Source: Marsupella aquatica
Lineage: Eukaryota > Marchantiophyta
Assembly (NCBI GenBank): GCA_973895155.1
Contig: OZ316892.1
Coordinates: 2,232,001 to 2,296,000, forward strand
Length of the DNA: 64,000 nt
Reading direction: 5' to 3'
Under the pieces are notes generated by a model. It was given only the letters and a program-made list of their open reading frames with translations, had not been told where the DNA came from and ran no database searches. Shown here one piece after another: positions 40,123 through 52,600 of the stretch. Each line of letters begins with the position of its first letter. The stretch's first letter is position 1. Both the position numbers and the translations under genes were made by a program.

Positions 40123-42830
40123 ATGGAGAGGGGCAGACAGATATTGACACACCTTGTGCTTCGCTCTGTCACAGTCACTCTGTTTGCGCTCTTTTGTTGC
40201 TCGAATGTCAGTTTCGCGCAAACCAGCATTGTCTCGCCACCGCTTCGTCAGCACAGAAGTTGGATCGTGGGCCATACAGGACTCAACGTGAACGCTAGTC
40301 AATCTGTGGTGCCTGGATGCACAGATTTGTGCCTTAACGCTCTCAGTCCCAGTTACCACGAGACGCTCGTTGGCCTGTCTGTTCAGTTGTATCCTTGTCA
40401 AGACAGTGACAACTCTTTGTTTCAGTATGATGAAGTCTCCAAGGCGATTACAATGTGGGATCCAATGTTCAATGTCAATCGCTGCCTAGATCCTGGCCAG
40501 TATCCCTCAACTGCGAGTTACTCCCTCTTGACATTGCAAGAGTGCAGCAACAATGCTAGTAACCAGCAATGGACTTTTCAAGCCGATGGTCAAATTAGAT
40601 CCGGCCTCGTGAATTCTTCTTCTGCTTCATTCCGTAGTCAGCCTCTTTACATGCGAGGCATTAGTCGTCAACCTGAAGACTTGGGTACAGGAAGGAACAC
40701 CTTTGGCTTGTACCTTAGCACAGGAGGACATCTAGATGCAATCTCGTCATTCAGTTTGCTCGCCTATGCTTCTCCTTCTCCTTCTGTTGTCTCGGAGGCC
40801 TCCTTGGTTGCACAACCTTCAAATGGCAACGCGGGCGTGATCATGAATGGTGATTTTGAGAGCTGCGGATACGATGAGGGTCGAAGTAGTGTTGCGGACT
40901 TCAGAAGCAGTACTTGGTGGTTCATTATATGCTATTGGACAATTAGTAGCGGCTCAGTACAATTGATCAGTTCTGGCCTCTGGCAGGATGATGCGAAGGG
41001 CGCCAATGCTACGCTGCAACGGGCGTTGCATTTGAATGGCAACTATGGACCTGGTGCAGTAACTCAAATAATTTCCGCAACTGCGGGATCGCATTACTCC
41101 CTGTCTTTCGACCTTGCAGGTGACGTGACAGGTTGGTGTGGATCGACTAAAAAAACGTTGAATGTTTCTATAGCTCCTTCAAGCCTTCCTCTTACCTCCT
41201 TGTCCTTCGACTTGTCTGCCAAGACCACAGGAGCCTTGGGATGGATGTCACCACCTCCGCTGAATTTTACAGCGTATGGAACTTCCGTCAACTTCACTTT
41301 TCAGAGCACTACAGATGGAAACTGTGGACCTCTCATCGACAACGTCTCAATACGAAAGTATCCGAATACAAGTCCTGGTGAGAATAATTCGGCAACTGAT
41401 TCAATTCTTTTGAAAGTGCTGACGGCGACGATCTCGGTTGTGGCAATAGGTGTGCTTATTCCCACACTATTCTGCTGTTATTTAATCTGGAGAAAAAGGC
41501 ATCGAGGTGATTTTGAGATGCATTTCGAGAAGGGGATACGCTGTCAACCGGAAACGGATATCGAGAACAAAGGTTTCAAGGGTAGAAGTGAATCGTTCTC
41601 CTTCACGTATGGAACGCAATATTCATGGGACGAATTGGAGAAGGCGACGAGCAATTTCGGCAAAGTACTGGGCAACGGACGTTCGGGCTTGATATTCTTG
41701 GCCGAATTTCCGGACGGGTTACTTGGAGCCGTGAAGATGGATACTCACCAAAGACAGTGGACGTCTGACGACGCGTTCAAGCAGGAAGTTGCGATCCTGT
41801 ACCGCCTTCACCATGCTTATCTCGTCAGCTTCATAGGTGTATGCGTTGGACGAGGTACTGGAAGCCGCTCCTGATCCTCAATAATCCTAATAAACTTTGA
41901 TGAGTTCAGTCTCTGAATTTCAATTTGTTGGCGAAGTCTGGCGTTTGAGGTCGACCTCCTGTATATACCAATTTCTAGTCACCTTAGTGAGGCATGTATA
42001 ATCTTCTCCTTGTTAAGCGGTGACTTGAAGATTAGATAATGAAGGATGCAGATCTAGCAGAATTGTGTTTTATAGATGATATTTGAATTTGATTTTAGTT
42101 CCGTGAGATTGGCTGCCTTTCACTAACTTTCGCGCTACCTACGATTGCATCAGCAGGGAGTCGACGTGCTCTGGTCTTCGAATACATGCCTAACGGCAAT
42201 TTGTCTGATCGCCTCCACAACCTGCAAGATCGCGAGCCGCTGTCGTGGCAAACCCGGATGGTAATTGCGTATCAGGTGGCCTGTGCTCTAGAGTATCTCC
42301 ACGAAGAAGCAAGTCCTTCTATCGTCCACCGCGATGTGCAAGCGTCCAACGTTCTGCTCCAAAGAGATGATTCAGCGAAGCTTGCAGCGTTCGATGTGTA
42401 CAGGACAGGGCGGTGCTCAATAATGTCGTCTCACTCGTCTGTTGATCTCACGAGCGACGCTTCGATGAGAAAAGGCTCAATGTCATCCGGATATCTGGAT
42501 CCTGCGTACCATAGATCAAGTCGTGTATCAAAGAAGAGCGACGTCTACAGCTATGGCGCACTTCTTCTAGAGATCATCACTGGACTTCCAGCAGCGCAGT
42601 TCGACTCGAAATCATTCGGTGCTGCAAACTTAGACTCGAAATTGACAGAAGAACTGATCAGCATCGTCGATCCCAAGCTAATGGGAAAGTTCAATGAAAA
42701 CGAATTGAACGAGGTCATCGACATTGCTGTTAAGTGTCTGATGCCAGAAGCAAAGTCGCGGCCGTCCATGTCCGACGTGGTCGTCATGCTGAAAATAGTA
42801 TTCTCTTCGAGTCGACCCCTTCAATGGTGA
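40123..42830 (+). CDS. Receptor-like pseudokinase with ricin-type lectin and DUF642-like ectodomain, 801 aa
   Basis: Two exons (40123-41854, 42157-42830) join in phase 1 to give 801 residues. Residues 1-33 are a signal peptide ending VSFAQ. About 66-165 is a ricin-type beta-trefoil segment with paired Cys and the QxW motif (NQQWTF). About 240-412 is a galactose-binding-like domain of the DUF642/choice-of-anchor-C type: it opens NGDFE, has VQLISSGLWQDD and LHLNGNYGPGAVTQIISATA, and closes GNCGPLIDNVSIRK. A membrane span follows at about 427-452, then a basic stop and a kinase-like domain from about 500. The Gly loop GNGRSG and AVK lysine are kept, as is HRD (Asp637). However, the catalytic-loop Lys is Gln (HRDVQASN, Q639), DFG is AFD (655-657) and the PE glutamate is Ala (DPAY, A694). 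It is therefore most likely a plasma-membrane pseudokinase that signals by scaffolding after sugar or cell-wall binding. The ligand is unknown. Confidence 0.88.
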
Positions 42831-43740
42831 AACAAATATTGGTGACCGTCTCATAGCATTGTTGCAGCGGAATGTCAATTGTATTGAGGGCGAGCCTTTT
42901 CAGGTGGGTTTCAGAAGTCCGGCATTTAAGGTGATACGCCGTACTAATACAATTACTGAGAACCGGAGTGCAGATCGATTGCTCTGTTCAGCCGAGATGA
43001 AGCAGTTCAGCTAACGACTGAAAACGTTGTAATTCTACTCGCTTCCTCATTTGGCACGCCATTTGAATGCATAAAGTGCCAAATCAATTGTACATTAATC
43101 AATATGAGTTCTTCAGGTTATGAGATGCCTCTTTTTCAATCATACCTTGGTGATTTCCAATCGAGATAGTAGATGTACTTAAACTTAGAAGTGAAGGCAG
43201 AAGCCTAGAGCTAAAAAGACGCAGGCTGTGACCAGTACTGCGTTCGGATCTTTCGAGTCAGCAGTATCTCTTGCAAGATCTTGGTACCGAACTTTCTAAG
43301 TCAGTGACGCAATTGCTGAAGCTATAATATGACTCCAAACTGACTCTGTGTCAAAGCAGCAACAACTGGTTCCGCTGGTCTAGAGAGATTTGGCACTTAA
43401 GAGGGGGCCCATTCAGGTATGGTGTCTAGGATCCTACATGGCAGTCAGTGGGCCCAAATATGTGCTTATTTGTCTAGAATTTTAAATCATCCCAAGAGGT
43501 GCTCCAAACTTTGTCTCCTTCCTTCCAAGGGATTTACATTTATCTAATTTCATTTCAATTTTTTTTGTTGGTTGAGTCTATCTATGAAACAAGGCGTCAC
43601 AACTGCCCTCCATTCCCTGTGAGCTTTGGTGGAAAAAAGTGTCAAGTGCCCTCGATTTTGTAAAGCCACCCTAGTATGATGATTTATGGGACTCATGATG
43701 ATAACACCGGGTCACATATGATGAACTTACAATTGGCTCG

Positions 43741-43931
43741 AGCGATTAATCAACTGTAAAAATAGTGCTCTTGCTCCCGCTTATCGGCTGACAAAAAGCA
43801 TTCCATCTCATTTCTCGTGCAGCTATTACTCTCCAGCGATGAATCATCTGTCAAAGTAGTGTTAGGTTTCTCCCGCTTATCGTCTGACAAAAAACATCCC
43901 ATCTCATTAGTCGTGCAGCTACTAACCTACT
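43741..43931. repeat. ~96-bp tandem duplication, two copies
   Basis: Both copies run GCGATNAATCANCTGTNAAA, then TAGTG, TCCCGCTTATCGNCTGACAA, a CCATCTCATT block and CGTGCAGCTA. They differ at roughly one base in eight by eye. Confidence 0.75.
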
Positions 43932-46229
43932 TCTCAGTCTAGCATTCATGGCTGCATGGCATAGATTCTCTTACTTCGCAATCATGCGCTTTCATGCTCT
44001 CGTCAGGTACTTCTCATATCGAAGACCAAAAGTGTTCTTGAATAGATAAACGTTTCACGTAAGGCTTGTTTCTTGTACCCCGACGACTTGCGAATTCGAT
44101 GCGTTGTTGGGGCCAACACTGAATGTTTCCCAGCTCTCTTCGTACCGTGTGCGCGGTTTCACCCCGCAACCATTCCATGTCCGAAACTGGAATGAGAGTC
44201 CGACATTCTGCATTTGATATCCTCGATATTTGACATGCAGTTGTGAGGCCCCGCTAAACCGCTAAACTGCATACATAGTTTCAGAACCGAGTATAATAAC
44301 AGAATGCACCTTCATAATAGTACGATTGATGGCCTATTTTACGGCAAATGAAGCACCACATTGTGACATTTCAGACAAATTGGATCCGGCTTTCCACGCA
44401 ATTGCCGTCAAGTTTTGCTGCAAGGCCTTGCCAGATCGAACAGACGGAGTAGAAAGCAAAGCTTCGGGGCTGCTTCGCCGTCCACGAGATGGGATCACGT
44501 TTGGCAAGTGCAGAATCACTTACCGCGCCCTTATTTCAGTGGAACAGAGAGCATGCAGAATAGTACGACCCCGAAAGGCTGCTTCCAATGTGACCACATT
44601 GCACGGAATGTGTGGCAGCTTTTGGTGTTGCTTCGTCAGTTCGTCGGCCTTGTTCTGAGCACGAAAGTTTTTGGCAGCTCGTCTGCTTAAAGGCTTCTTC
44701 TCAATTAATAATGCCCGACACGGGAGGTAACGACCTCAGCCTTCTCTTGAGCCTAAAACTACCGTAGTCACATTTCCCTCTGCCTTATCTTGAGCTTAAA
44801 ACTAGTCACATTTCATTTTAACTCAAGTTGTTCCAATTGAAGTACAGTAGTGAATGTTTTTTTTTGTATGTCTATAAATGGTTATGAGCCATTCTCTCTT
44901 TGTAAAGGGAATGACTGGTCTGGGGTTGTTATTGCTAGTCTGTGGCCAGAAGTGAGGAAATGTTGACCAGCCATGGCCGGGAAGTTTTTCTGAGCTTTGT
45001 GAGACGAGGTTTCAGACTAGAACCCCAGCCCAAACATTCATTATCATATGTTATACTTGCCCAGAAAAAAAAGATTACCTGGTAAGACTTTCTCACAGGG
45101 TTATGGAAATGATAGCATGTACCTAGTAGAAAAGGTTACACACCTGTAACCTTTCTTCCTGACAGGAATTACATATGTCATACATGGTTATGAGGCATTC
45201 TCTCTTTTCCCCTGATCACACTGGAACCCTTTGGCCTGCAATAAGGTGCAAGTGATAGGGAGTGACACATGACATTTGCAAAGTGAAAATGAAGTGAATG
45301 GTTCATGCACTTGGGGATGGGTTACCCTACAGAATACCACTGTTTTTGAATTTCCTAACACACCATGATTTTGGACTTCGATTATGACTTCATCAACGCG
45401 GTTTTGCATATGGACAACAAGTTCACCAATCTAACCAGAGTCATTCTATATGAAAGTCATGATATAGTTTTATAAATACAAAAAGACCAGTGACAATATT
45501 TTTAAATTGGAACATCTTTAGTGGCCATGTAACTTAAAAATGTTCACACAAAAATTCATGCTCTGGCTAGTACGGTGTCTCAAACCTGCACATTCCCAAG
45601 AATTTAAGTGCAGCCCTTGATGGAAAGTATCGTCATGACCAAAACTGGAATTTTGGTCAAATTCATCCTGTCCAAGTTTCAGTTTGAGACGAGACACACC
45701 AAGTGCCCACAGAAAAATGCACATCGTGGCCAACACATTTCAGACAGTGAGCCCTTGTGCAGACTCTGGCGCACTAACAACCCAACTAACTTGCTAATGG
45801 TCGTGTTTGGCGAAAACTGCAGATTTTTTGTCTGTGACCTGGCCCACAACAGTTTGATGATAGGAAACCTATAGGGAACAGCTAGTTTGAGACACCCCTA
45901 GTGGATCACAATGTGCAAGCATGCAACTAGGATGGGCGTTGGGACTTTTAAGATCCTGATCAATCATACAAAAGAATAATATTATTTGAGTTCAAAATAA
46001 TGCTTGAAAACAATATCCTGATGGAATGGTGGTCCATCCGAATTGTTTGTGAAACATGCTTGCTTATCCCTCCAAGCTTCTTTATCTAATAACCTGCTGG
46101 TCCTGGGGCTCTAGGGCTAGTGGATATCTTTTATTGCCTTTTACTTGTGAGCAAAAAGCATGCATTCACAACAAAAGAAAAACTAGCTCCCCTATGCTTG
46201 AAAGATATTTGTCACAAAGTTGATACCAG

Positions 46230-46394
46230 GATGGACCACCATATTTTGACCTTGCGACTAAATGGACCAAACAACTTTGGACACAAAACATGTGACCATT
46301 CATATCAAGAAAAAAATTACTATTTAAATAAAAAATAATGTTTTGACGGGACCGTCCATGATTCTGGGTTCTTTGCCAAATGTGGTGGTCCATC
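46230..46394. mobile_element. MITE-like element, 165 bp, inverted ends GATGGACCACCA
   Basis: The left end GATGGACCACCATATTTTG pairs with the right end, whose reverse complement reads GATGGACCACCACATTTGG. The inside is AT-rich without a frame. Further copies of the end lie at 46026-46039 (ATGGTGGTCCATCC) and about 60821-60837 (CAAATGTGGTGGTCCAT), so the end sequence is dispersed. No convincing target-site duplication flanks 46230-46394, which limits confidence. Confidence 0.45.
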
Positions 46395-47550
46395 TGGGCT
46401 GCAATCTCTTTATCACCTTTCCTCCTTGAAAATTAACCAAAAGTAGCTAGATCGGGTTTCTGTGTTATATAAGTTGGAAGTCAAAAGACACCCATTATGC
46501 TGAAGAAGGGGCCAAAAAAGTTGTATGAAGAGCAAAGAACTAAACCAAACACATAATTAAAACTTCTCACACAAACTAACCACAACCAAAGGACGCAATA
46601 AATGTATCTTGATTTCTAATATATGTTGTGAAGGTACTTCAAGAGGGTGAGCAACTGACGTGTCATTGTGATGCCTGCTGCTGCAAATCAACAATGGATA
46701 GCATGTCGAGGCGTTGTATGGCTACTGAGATCCTTTGACCAAATTTGGTAGTTAGTGCAGCTGATGATTAAACATATGAATGAGTACTAAGGCAATAAAA
46801 TGCATGATTGAAGGAAGAGAAATGCATGATCAAGGGGCAAGAAATATAGCTTCAAAAGAAAAGTAATGTAGGATGGAAGGAAAAGAAACGTAGGACAACA
46901 AAGCCAACAAACCAGATGATTATACCTTTTTTGCTATGCTTGCATTTATTAGCTTGTACAGTATAGGGTTCAGCTTGGGACTTTCAAAAAGTCATATCAA
47001 ATATTTGTGATTCATCTAAGTTTTATAATCTGGGGACCAAAATTGGTCGCTTAAAAGCTTCAATCTCTTTACTAGAATTTTGACTCCCTCAAATTTTGGG
47101 TTAGGATGCGAGGCTCAGAACCACGGTGACAAAGGGGCCATTGGGTTCAAACTCATATACAAAGAGGTTGTGTGTTTAGAGCTAGTGGTACACTTCCAAA
47201 GTTTCCAGCCAGTTTTGGTTCAAAGTTGCACAAAATTACATTCCAAGGAAATATCAGTCTACGGATAAATTTATTTGTGTAAAGAGGAATCACCTCTAAT
47301 TCATATTAATACTGAAATTGAAGTGAATGTGATTGTTGGTAAGGCAAGTCACCAAAGGTTGGCAATGAAAGGAGCCATGGTCCGCACATGACCCAATGCA
47401 GCCATGAAATCAACACTGTGAGAGATGAGTTCCATTCATGACAGTTCACATCAGCCAGAAGCACGATCAATTTGAGGTGATGAAAGTCCATGATTTCCCC
47501 TATTTGCCTTTACAGCACTACTAAACCTGGATCCACCAGGCTTCACCATT

Positions 47551-47780
47551 TTTAGTACCTTTTTCCTGAAATTTTAGTACCTTTTTCCTGAAATTGTGGA
47601 ACAAAGTCTCACACTAGAGGAGAATAATACAAAAAAGTGAGAAGTCTTGAACAATTCTCCAATTATATGGCCAGTGGTGGTTTACCAGAAACAAATTTGC
47701 CCGGAACCCTGAGCCTCACTGGGGCTGAACCCAAGGGGTGGCACACTCACTGATCGCCCGGCACACTCACTGATCGCCCG
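47551..47780. repeat. Two short tandem duplications
   Basis: At 47551-47595 the 22-base unit TTTAGTACCTTTTTCCTGAA plus AT occurs twice. At 47741-47780 the 20-base unit GCACACTCACTGATCGCCCG occurs twice without change. Both look recent, and neither lies in a recognised gene. Confidence 0.9.
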
Positions 47781-49669
47781 GCAGACGGGTGTATGCTTCA
47801 AAGTTGTGCCACTTTGTGAAGGTGAGTGTGCTTTGAAGCTGAAGCCTCTTGTGGAAACACCTTGGGGAATTTGACTTCCCATTCATTCCATGCTTCAGTT
47901 TCTGTAATTAAAGGTCTGTGGGCCATAACTAGATCACTATTCCTTAAATGATAAGGGGTGACACTTAGGCAATGTGGCATAGGCATATTTGGGATTCTCA
48001 AACCAGCTTCTGTGTGGAGGTTTTACACAATCAAAATGCTGTGAGCCTGGTCTCGTGTCAAAAATCTGTGATCCCCCAAAAATGCTACTGCCACCTACTT
48101 GGGCCCTTGGTGCGCCGTCATCTCATACCAAGAATTGGTCAGCACGAACAAATGAGCAGCCATCAGATAAACCACCAATTCAAAAATCCAACTATGATGA
48201 GTTAACCCACTGGCAGTTGTTCTGTCCCATCTCAAAACCAGAACTCCCTGAGTTGAGTTTTGATCAGGGTAGTGGACATACAATTCCCACAAAAACTGAC
48301 CCCCAAAAACAGGAAACAACTTATTTTACACGCCCACGCCCTTTCAGTTTTGGCAGGCTGGTTGAAAAGACTCGTCTATTCAATGTAGGGTTACTCTAGA
48401 GAGAATAGAACTTGCTTCTCTATCTTATTTGCAAGTTCTAATGTGCTGTCCACAAAGTTGAATCATGATGTTTCCACTACGATGACTTTCCGTTTGGTTC
48501 TTTTGTGCAAGATCCAATGTGCTATCCACGAAGTGCAAGCAGGACGTTTCAATAGAAACGACGAAGACTTTCCCCTCTGATTCTGTATTTTCACCTACAG
48601 ACGAAAGGACAGATAGATGTAAAGTCGCCATAACATGCTCGGAAATTGGGACACTGATCTCCGTGCCAGAAATTGGCATCTGAAAATTTAACCATGCAAA
48701 CAGGTTCGGAACAGTTCGCCCACTGCACCAATTCAATTCAACTGATACAAGAATCCACTTAATTGATCCAATAACCCGGCCTTAGAGCTGGGACATGAAC
48801 TGCAACAATATAACAAACGGTATGCTGCTGTATATTTAGCTGTCAAGCAGTTATATTTTCTCCTCTGCTACGTTTAAGTGACCAGGTATAAAAGTTTGCC
48901 CAGCCACTGATGCGAATCGCATCCATCATTGACGCGTCCCAGGCCAATTGATTTTGCTGTGAAGAACACTGTGAATGCAAATTGACATTTCTCACCAGAC
49001 TGCATCACATTTAAATACCATGGACGATGGGCAAGGTCTGGAGAATTGAACTTACATACACAACTTGAAAGTATGCGCAACAAAAGTGCGCACCTGCTAT
49101 TCATGTTATTGATCTACAAGTATGCAACCTTCTTTGGCACATTCAGGTCAACCCAGCCTTATTTGGCTAAAAAGAGCAAGGCATTGCGAAAAGAAGTACA
49201 GTACAATGCCACCGATCACACCTTTGGCAAATAGACGTAGGACTAAACTATATCTATTTTGCCCTATTCAACTCATTCCTGTGAGCTGTCACCAATTTTC
49301 TTCACCCTCCAAACTGGAGAGTACATTTGGTCATAATTATGTACAATGTCTCACCTTATTCAGGTCAAGGAGAATCACCCCTTCTGCTTTTTTAATAGAG
49401 TAATCAGATTCCGATTTTGTAACAAATTATCGCGGCAAAATTACTCACGGCTTCGGTCTCAAAAGATCCAAGCTCGTGATTACTACTACACTGCACAAAG
49501 TGCATGGAGGTGGACAGCCTCACAAGCACTCTTTCTGGCATCAATTGGAGCTCTATAAAAACAGAATCAGCTAATGTCAAAAGTCCCTCTCACCTACCCC
49601 ACTGTCGATTATTTCTGAACCAGAAGCCAGAGGTCTTGGTGCTTTAGTGGCAATGAATTGCACCTTAGC

Positions 49670-52600
49670 TCAATCACTGAGCTCGGCAACAGGGGTTGTC
49701 AATTCCATTTGGCGAACCCACATCCTCTCGTAGAAAGGGCCATCATAACGTTGCAGTGAATCCGGGTCCTCAGCGAAACAGACATAATAAGTGCCTACTG
49801 CGCTCTCCAGAACGGCCATTGTGATGTACGTCTGCAATCGTGCAGTGCAGATTGACCGAGGCCAAAGATCAGAGTTGTACCAGACGAGAGAATAGGTACA
49901 TCTTGCGCAAGGTTAAAATATTCAATTACCAAGTGGATGTACCAGATAAGATTCTCTAGTCAGTTCTCTTCTCGAGTTATATGGCTGAAGGTAGTACTTG
50001 CTTGACAATAATATGTCCAAAAGATTAAGCTCAATTTTTCGAATACACAAAAACACCAGTCGAAGCATAGAAGTACTTACAAGCAGAGAACCAATTAGGT
50101 ACGAAACGACAGTGATAATAATGGTGAGACTCTTGTGAGCCACGAACGTATAAATGCCTCCCACCAGAGCACTTAGGGAACCACCAATTCCACAAGCCAA
50201 CATGAGAATGGTACTAGTAAGATCGTCATCGACAAGGACATCAACTTGTTGCGCTCGAAGCATATCCCAGGTGTCCCTCGATGCCCTTAGAAATGGCTTC
50301 CCATAAATAGCAACCTGCCGCAAAGATAAGTTCTGTAGTGGGTACAAGATTCTGAATATGGGAAAGGCCATGTCATTATACGTTTTCTCTGCGGTTAATG
50401 GTCAGCTTGCTACATCGAAGTCCTCCAACGCTAAGCCAGTCCTTCTAGAGCTCATTTTACATTTTATATCCACAATATATGAAAAGATTTGCTGAACTAG
50501 ATCCTCATGCAACAAGTGAAATTGCCGTCCGTTTCAAGTCTAGCAATATGAAACAGAAAAACTATACCTGAATGTAAGCCAATTTGTTGAAATACCGAAT
50601 CAGATTTTCATAAACGGCTAAAAAGCACACCACGCACGAAAACAAAAACTCGCTGGCTCCTGCTTGTGAATTAACGCGTCGCAACTACATCACGACAAAG
50701 ACCATGGTTAGACAGATGATGCAATCCGCGTCTAAGTCTTCGTTTAGCGCAGTTGCAGGTTTGCAATACATTCCTTCGAAACCGACCAATACACACACTC
50801 AGGCCTATTTCTCGAATTTGAGGCAATAAAAGTTAGCTTGAATCTAAAGGTGCATATCACTGATGTCTTTACTTATCTTCATTGACTGATAACAAGTCAC
50901 AGGATAGACTACCATGGACATTGACCAGTGGGAACATGTTATTGTTTATGTACTAAGCCTGGGTTGACGTTGGGAAGGTTAAGCGCAGATGACCCAAAAA
51001 TACCAAAGGTTAAGATGCAGAGAGTTTGGGGATTAGGGTTTACGGTTTAAGCTGAGAACTCACCCAATGACATGGAGCCTCGACAAGTGGAACTACGAAA
51101 GATCCAAAGCAAATACTCCCTAACGATGTAGTGCAGGCTCGAAGAAGGGCGATAGGAGTCGCCATGAGTGGCATATTCTTCTCCTGGAAATAAAACAAAC
51201 CCACTGTCCCCGCAACAGTGACACGGACTATGTTGCGGAAAACTTGCATGGTCCAGACCAGGCTTGCAATAAATCCAGCCATAATCAGAGCATGCCGGGG
51301 CCGGATACCAGACCCCGAGAAACCAAATATCCAGATTGCCATCCAACCAAGTGACACGAGTAGAAAGCTGTATGATACACCGTAGGTGGAAGGGTACGTG
51401 TTACAAACTAAGACGACTTTCTTCAGCATTTCACCTGCGAAAGGAATCCTGAAATCATGAGAGGAAAATGTCAGTAGTGGAAACAGGGACTGGTTCAAGA
51501 ATTGGCACTCTTTCTCAGTAGGTGCACACAAGAGTAACGTTCGCAAATTCTTGAAGGAAATCATTGCACTCAGAAAGCACCTCGACTCAACAATTTACAA
51601 ACCCATATTAAACAGTTTTCTTCCGGGTTTTGTGAAACGTTAATTTCGTTGATCCTTCTCCAGAACCAAATAGAAAAACACTCTCATACGGGTTTCAAGC
51701 AAGATGTTGGTTAACCCCGTTGTTCTGGTACAATATAGTACTTACAAGAAACTTTTATAAAGAAGGCAGAATTTTATGGAGCGCAATGGTGACGATTCAA
51801 AAACAGGAATTCGCTACGAAGAAAACCTCTGCCTGCGCAATCGAATTAGAAAAATGGATATATAGGACTATTAGACATGTTCCCACCTTTCACGGACAAC
51901 AAATGCGTAGAGGGCCTGACAGAGCCCTGCAAAGGCGAAAACGATTCCTATGAGCCCAAGAGTCTTTCCAGTTGCTATCAGAACAATGCCGACCAGAACC
52001 ATGAGCGCCGCTCCTGTCCAAACTGTAACAAGGATCATGGGCACTGGGGCCATTCTTATAGCGTTTTGCCACATGATGGCAAAAACTGCCCCAGTAATAG
52101 CTGCTGCACCGAGCTGGGGTAACCAGTCATTGATATGGAACGTATGCGGTACACTGTAGTGCTGTATAGTATGTGTCAACCCCTGCAAGCCAAAAATGAT
52201 ACACAGAGCTGCAATGCCTCCAATCTGAAGGAGGAAGAACAATCCAGCCCACATATCCTTCCATGCACCACCACTTGAACTCCCAGGGTTACCTCGGTGA
52301 GGTGCAACCGCCTGCGAATGGCATCCAAATGATCACATAAATCATGCAAATAATGTGAAAGTGTTCGTACCCGATCCGTAGGAAGAACGACATGTACTAA
52401 CCTCCAAGCAAAAATAAGCAAGCCGTCGTTTCATCCATTCTAGACACAATAAGGTTAGGATTACTACTACCTCGTGTTTCTTGAAGGTAATGAACTGCAT
52501 TAAAGTCGCATCGCCTTACTTTCCAATCCTCTCTTTTCATTTTTCGTATCCTAGTTCACTGCTTTACGTGCGAGGGATTTTTCTCTCATAGCTGACAATG

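Larger units (their letters stand above)
42831..49669. other. Long intergenic region without a recognised gene
   Basis: About 6.8 kb holds a two-copy repeat at 43741-43931, a MITE-like element at 46230-46394 and two small tandem duplications (47551-47595, 47741-47780). The words ATGGTTATGAG and CATTCTCTCTTT recur at about 44880 and 45187. The longest frame, 47989-48399 (+, 136 codons), is not recognised and has no splice or family support. The part just below 49670 should include the 3'UTR of the minus-strand transporter gene. Confidence 0.35.

Noticed and set aside
44326-44690. Plus-strand frames of 91-110 codons
   Set aside because: Two overlapping frames of similar length, no recognisable motif, no start or exon context.
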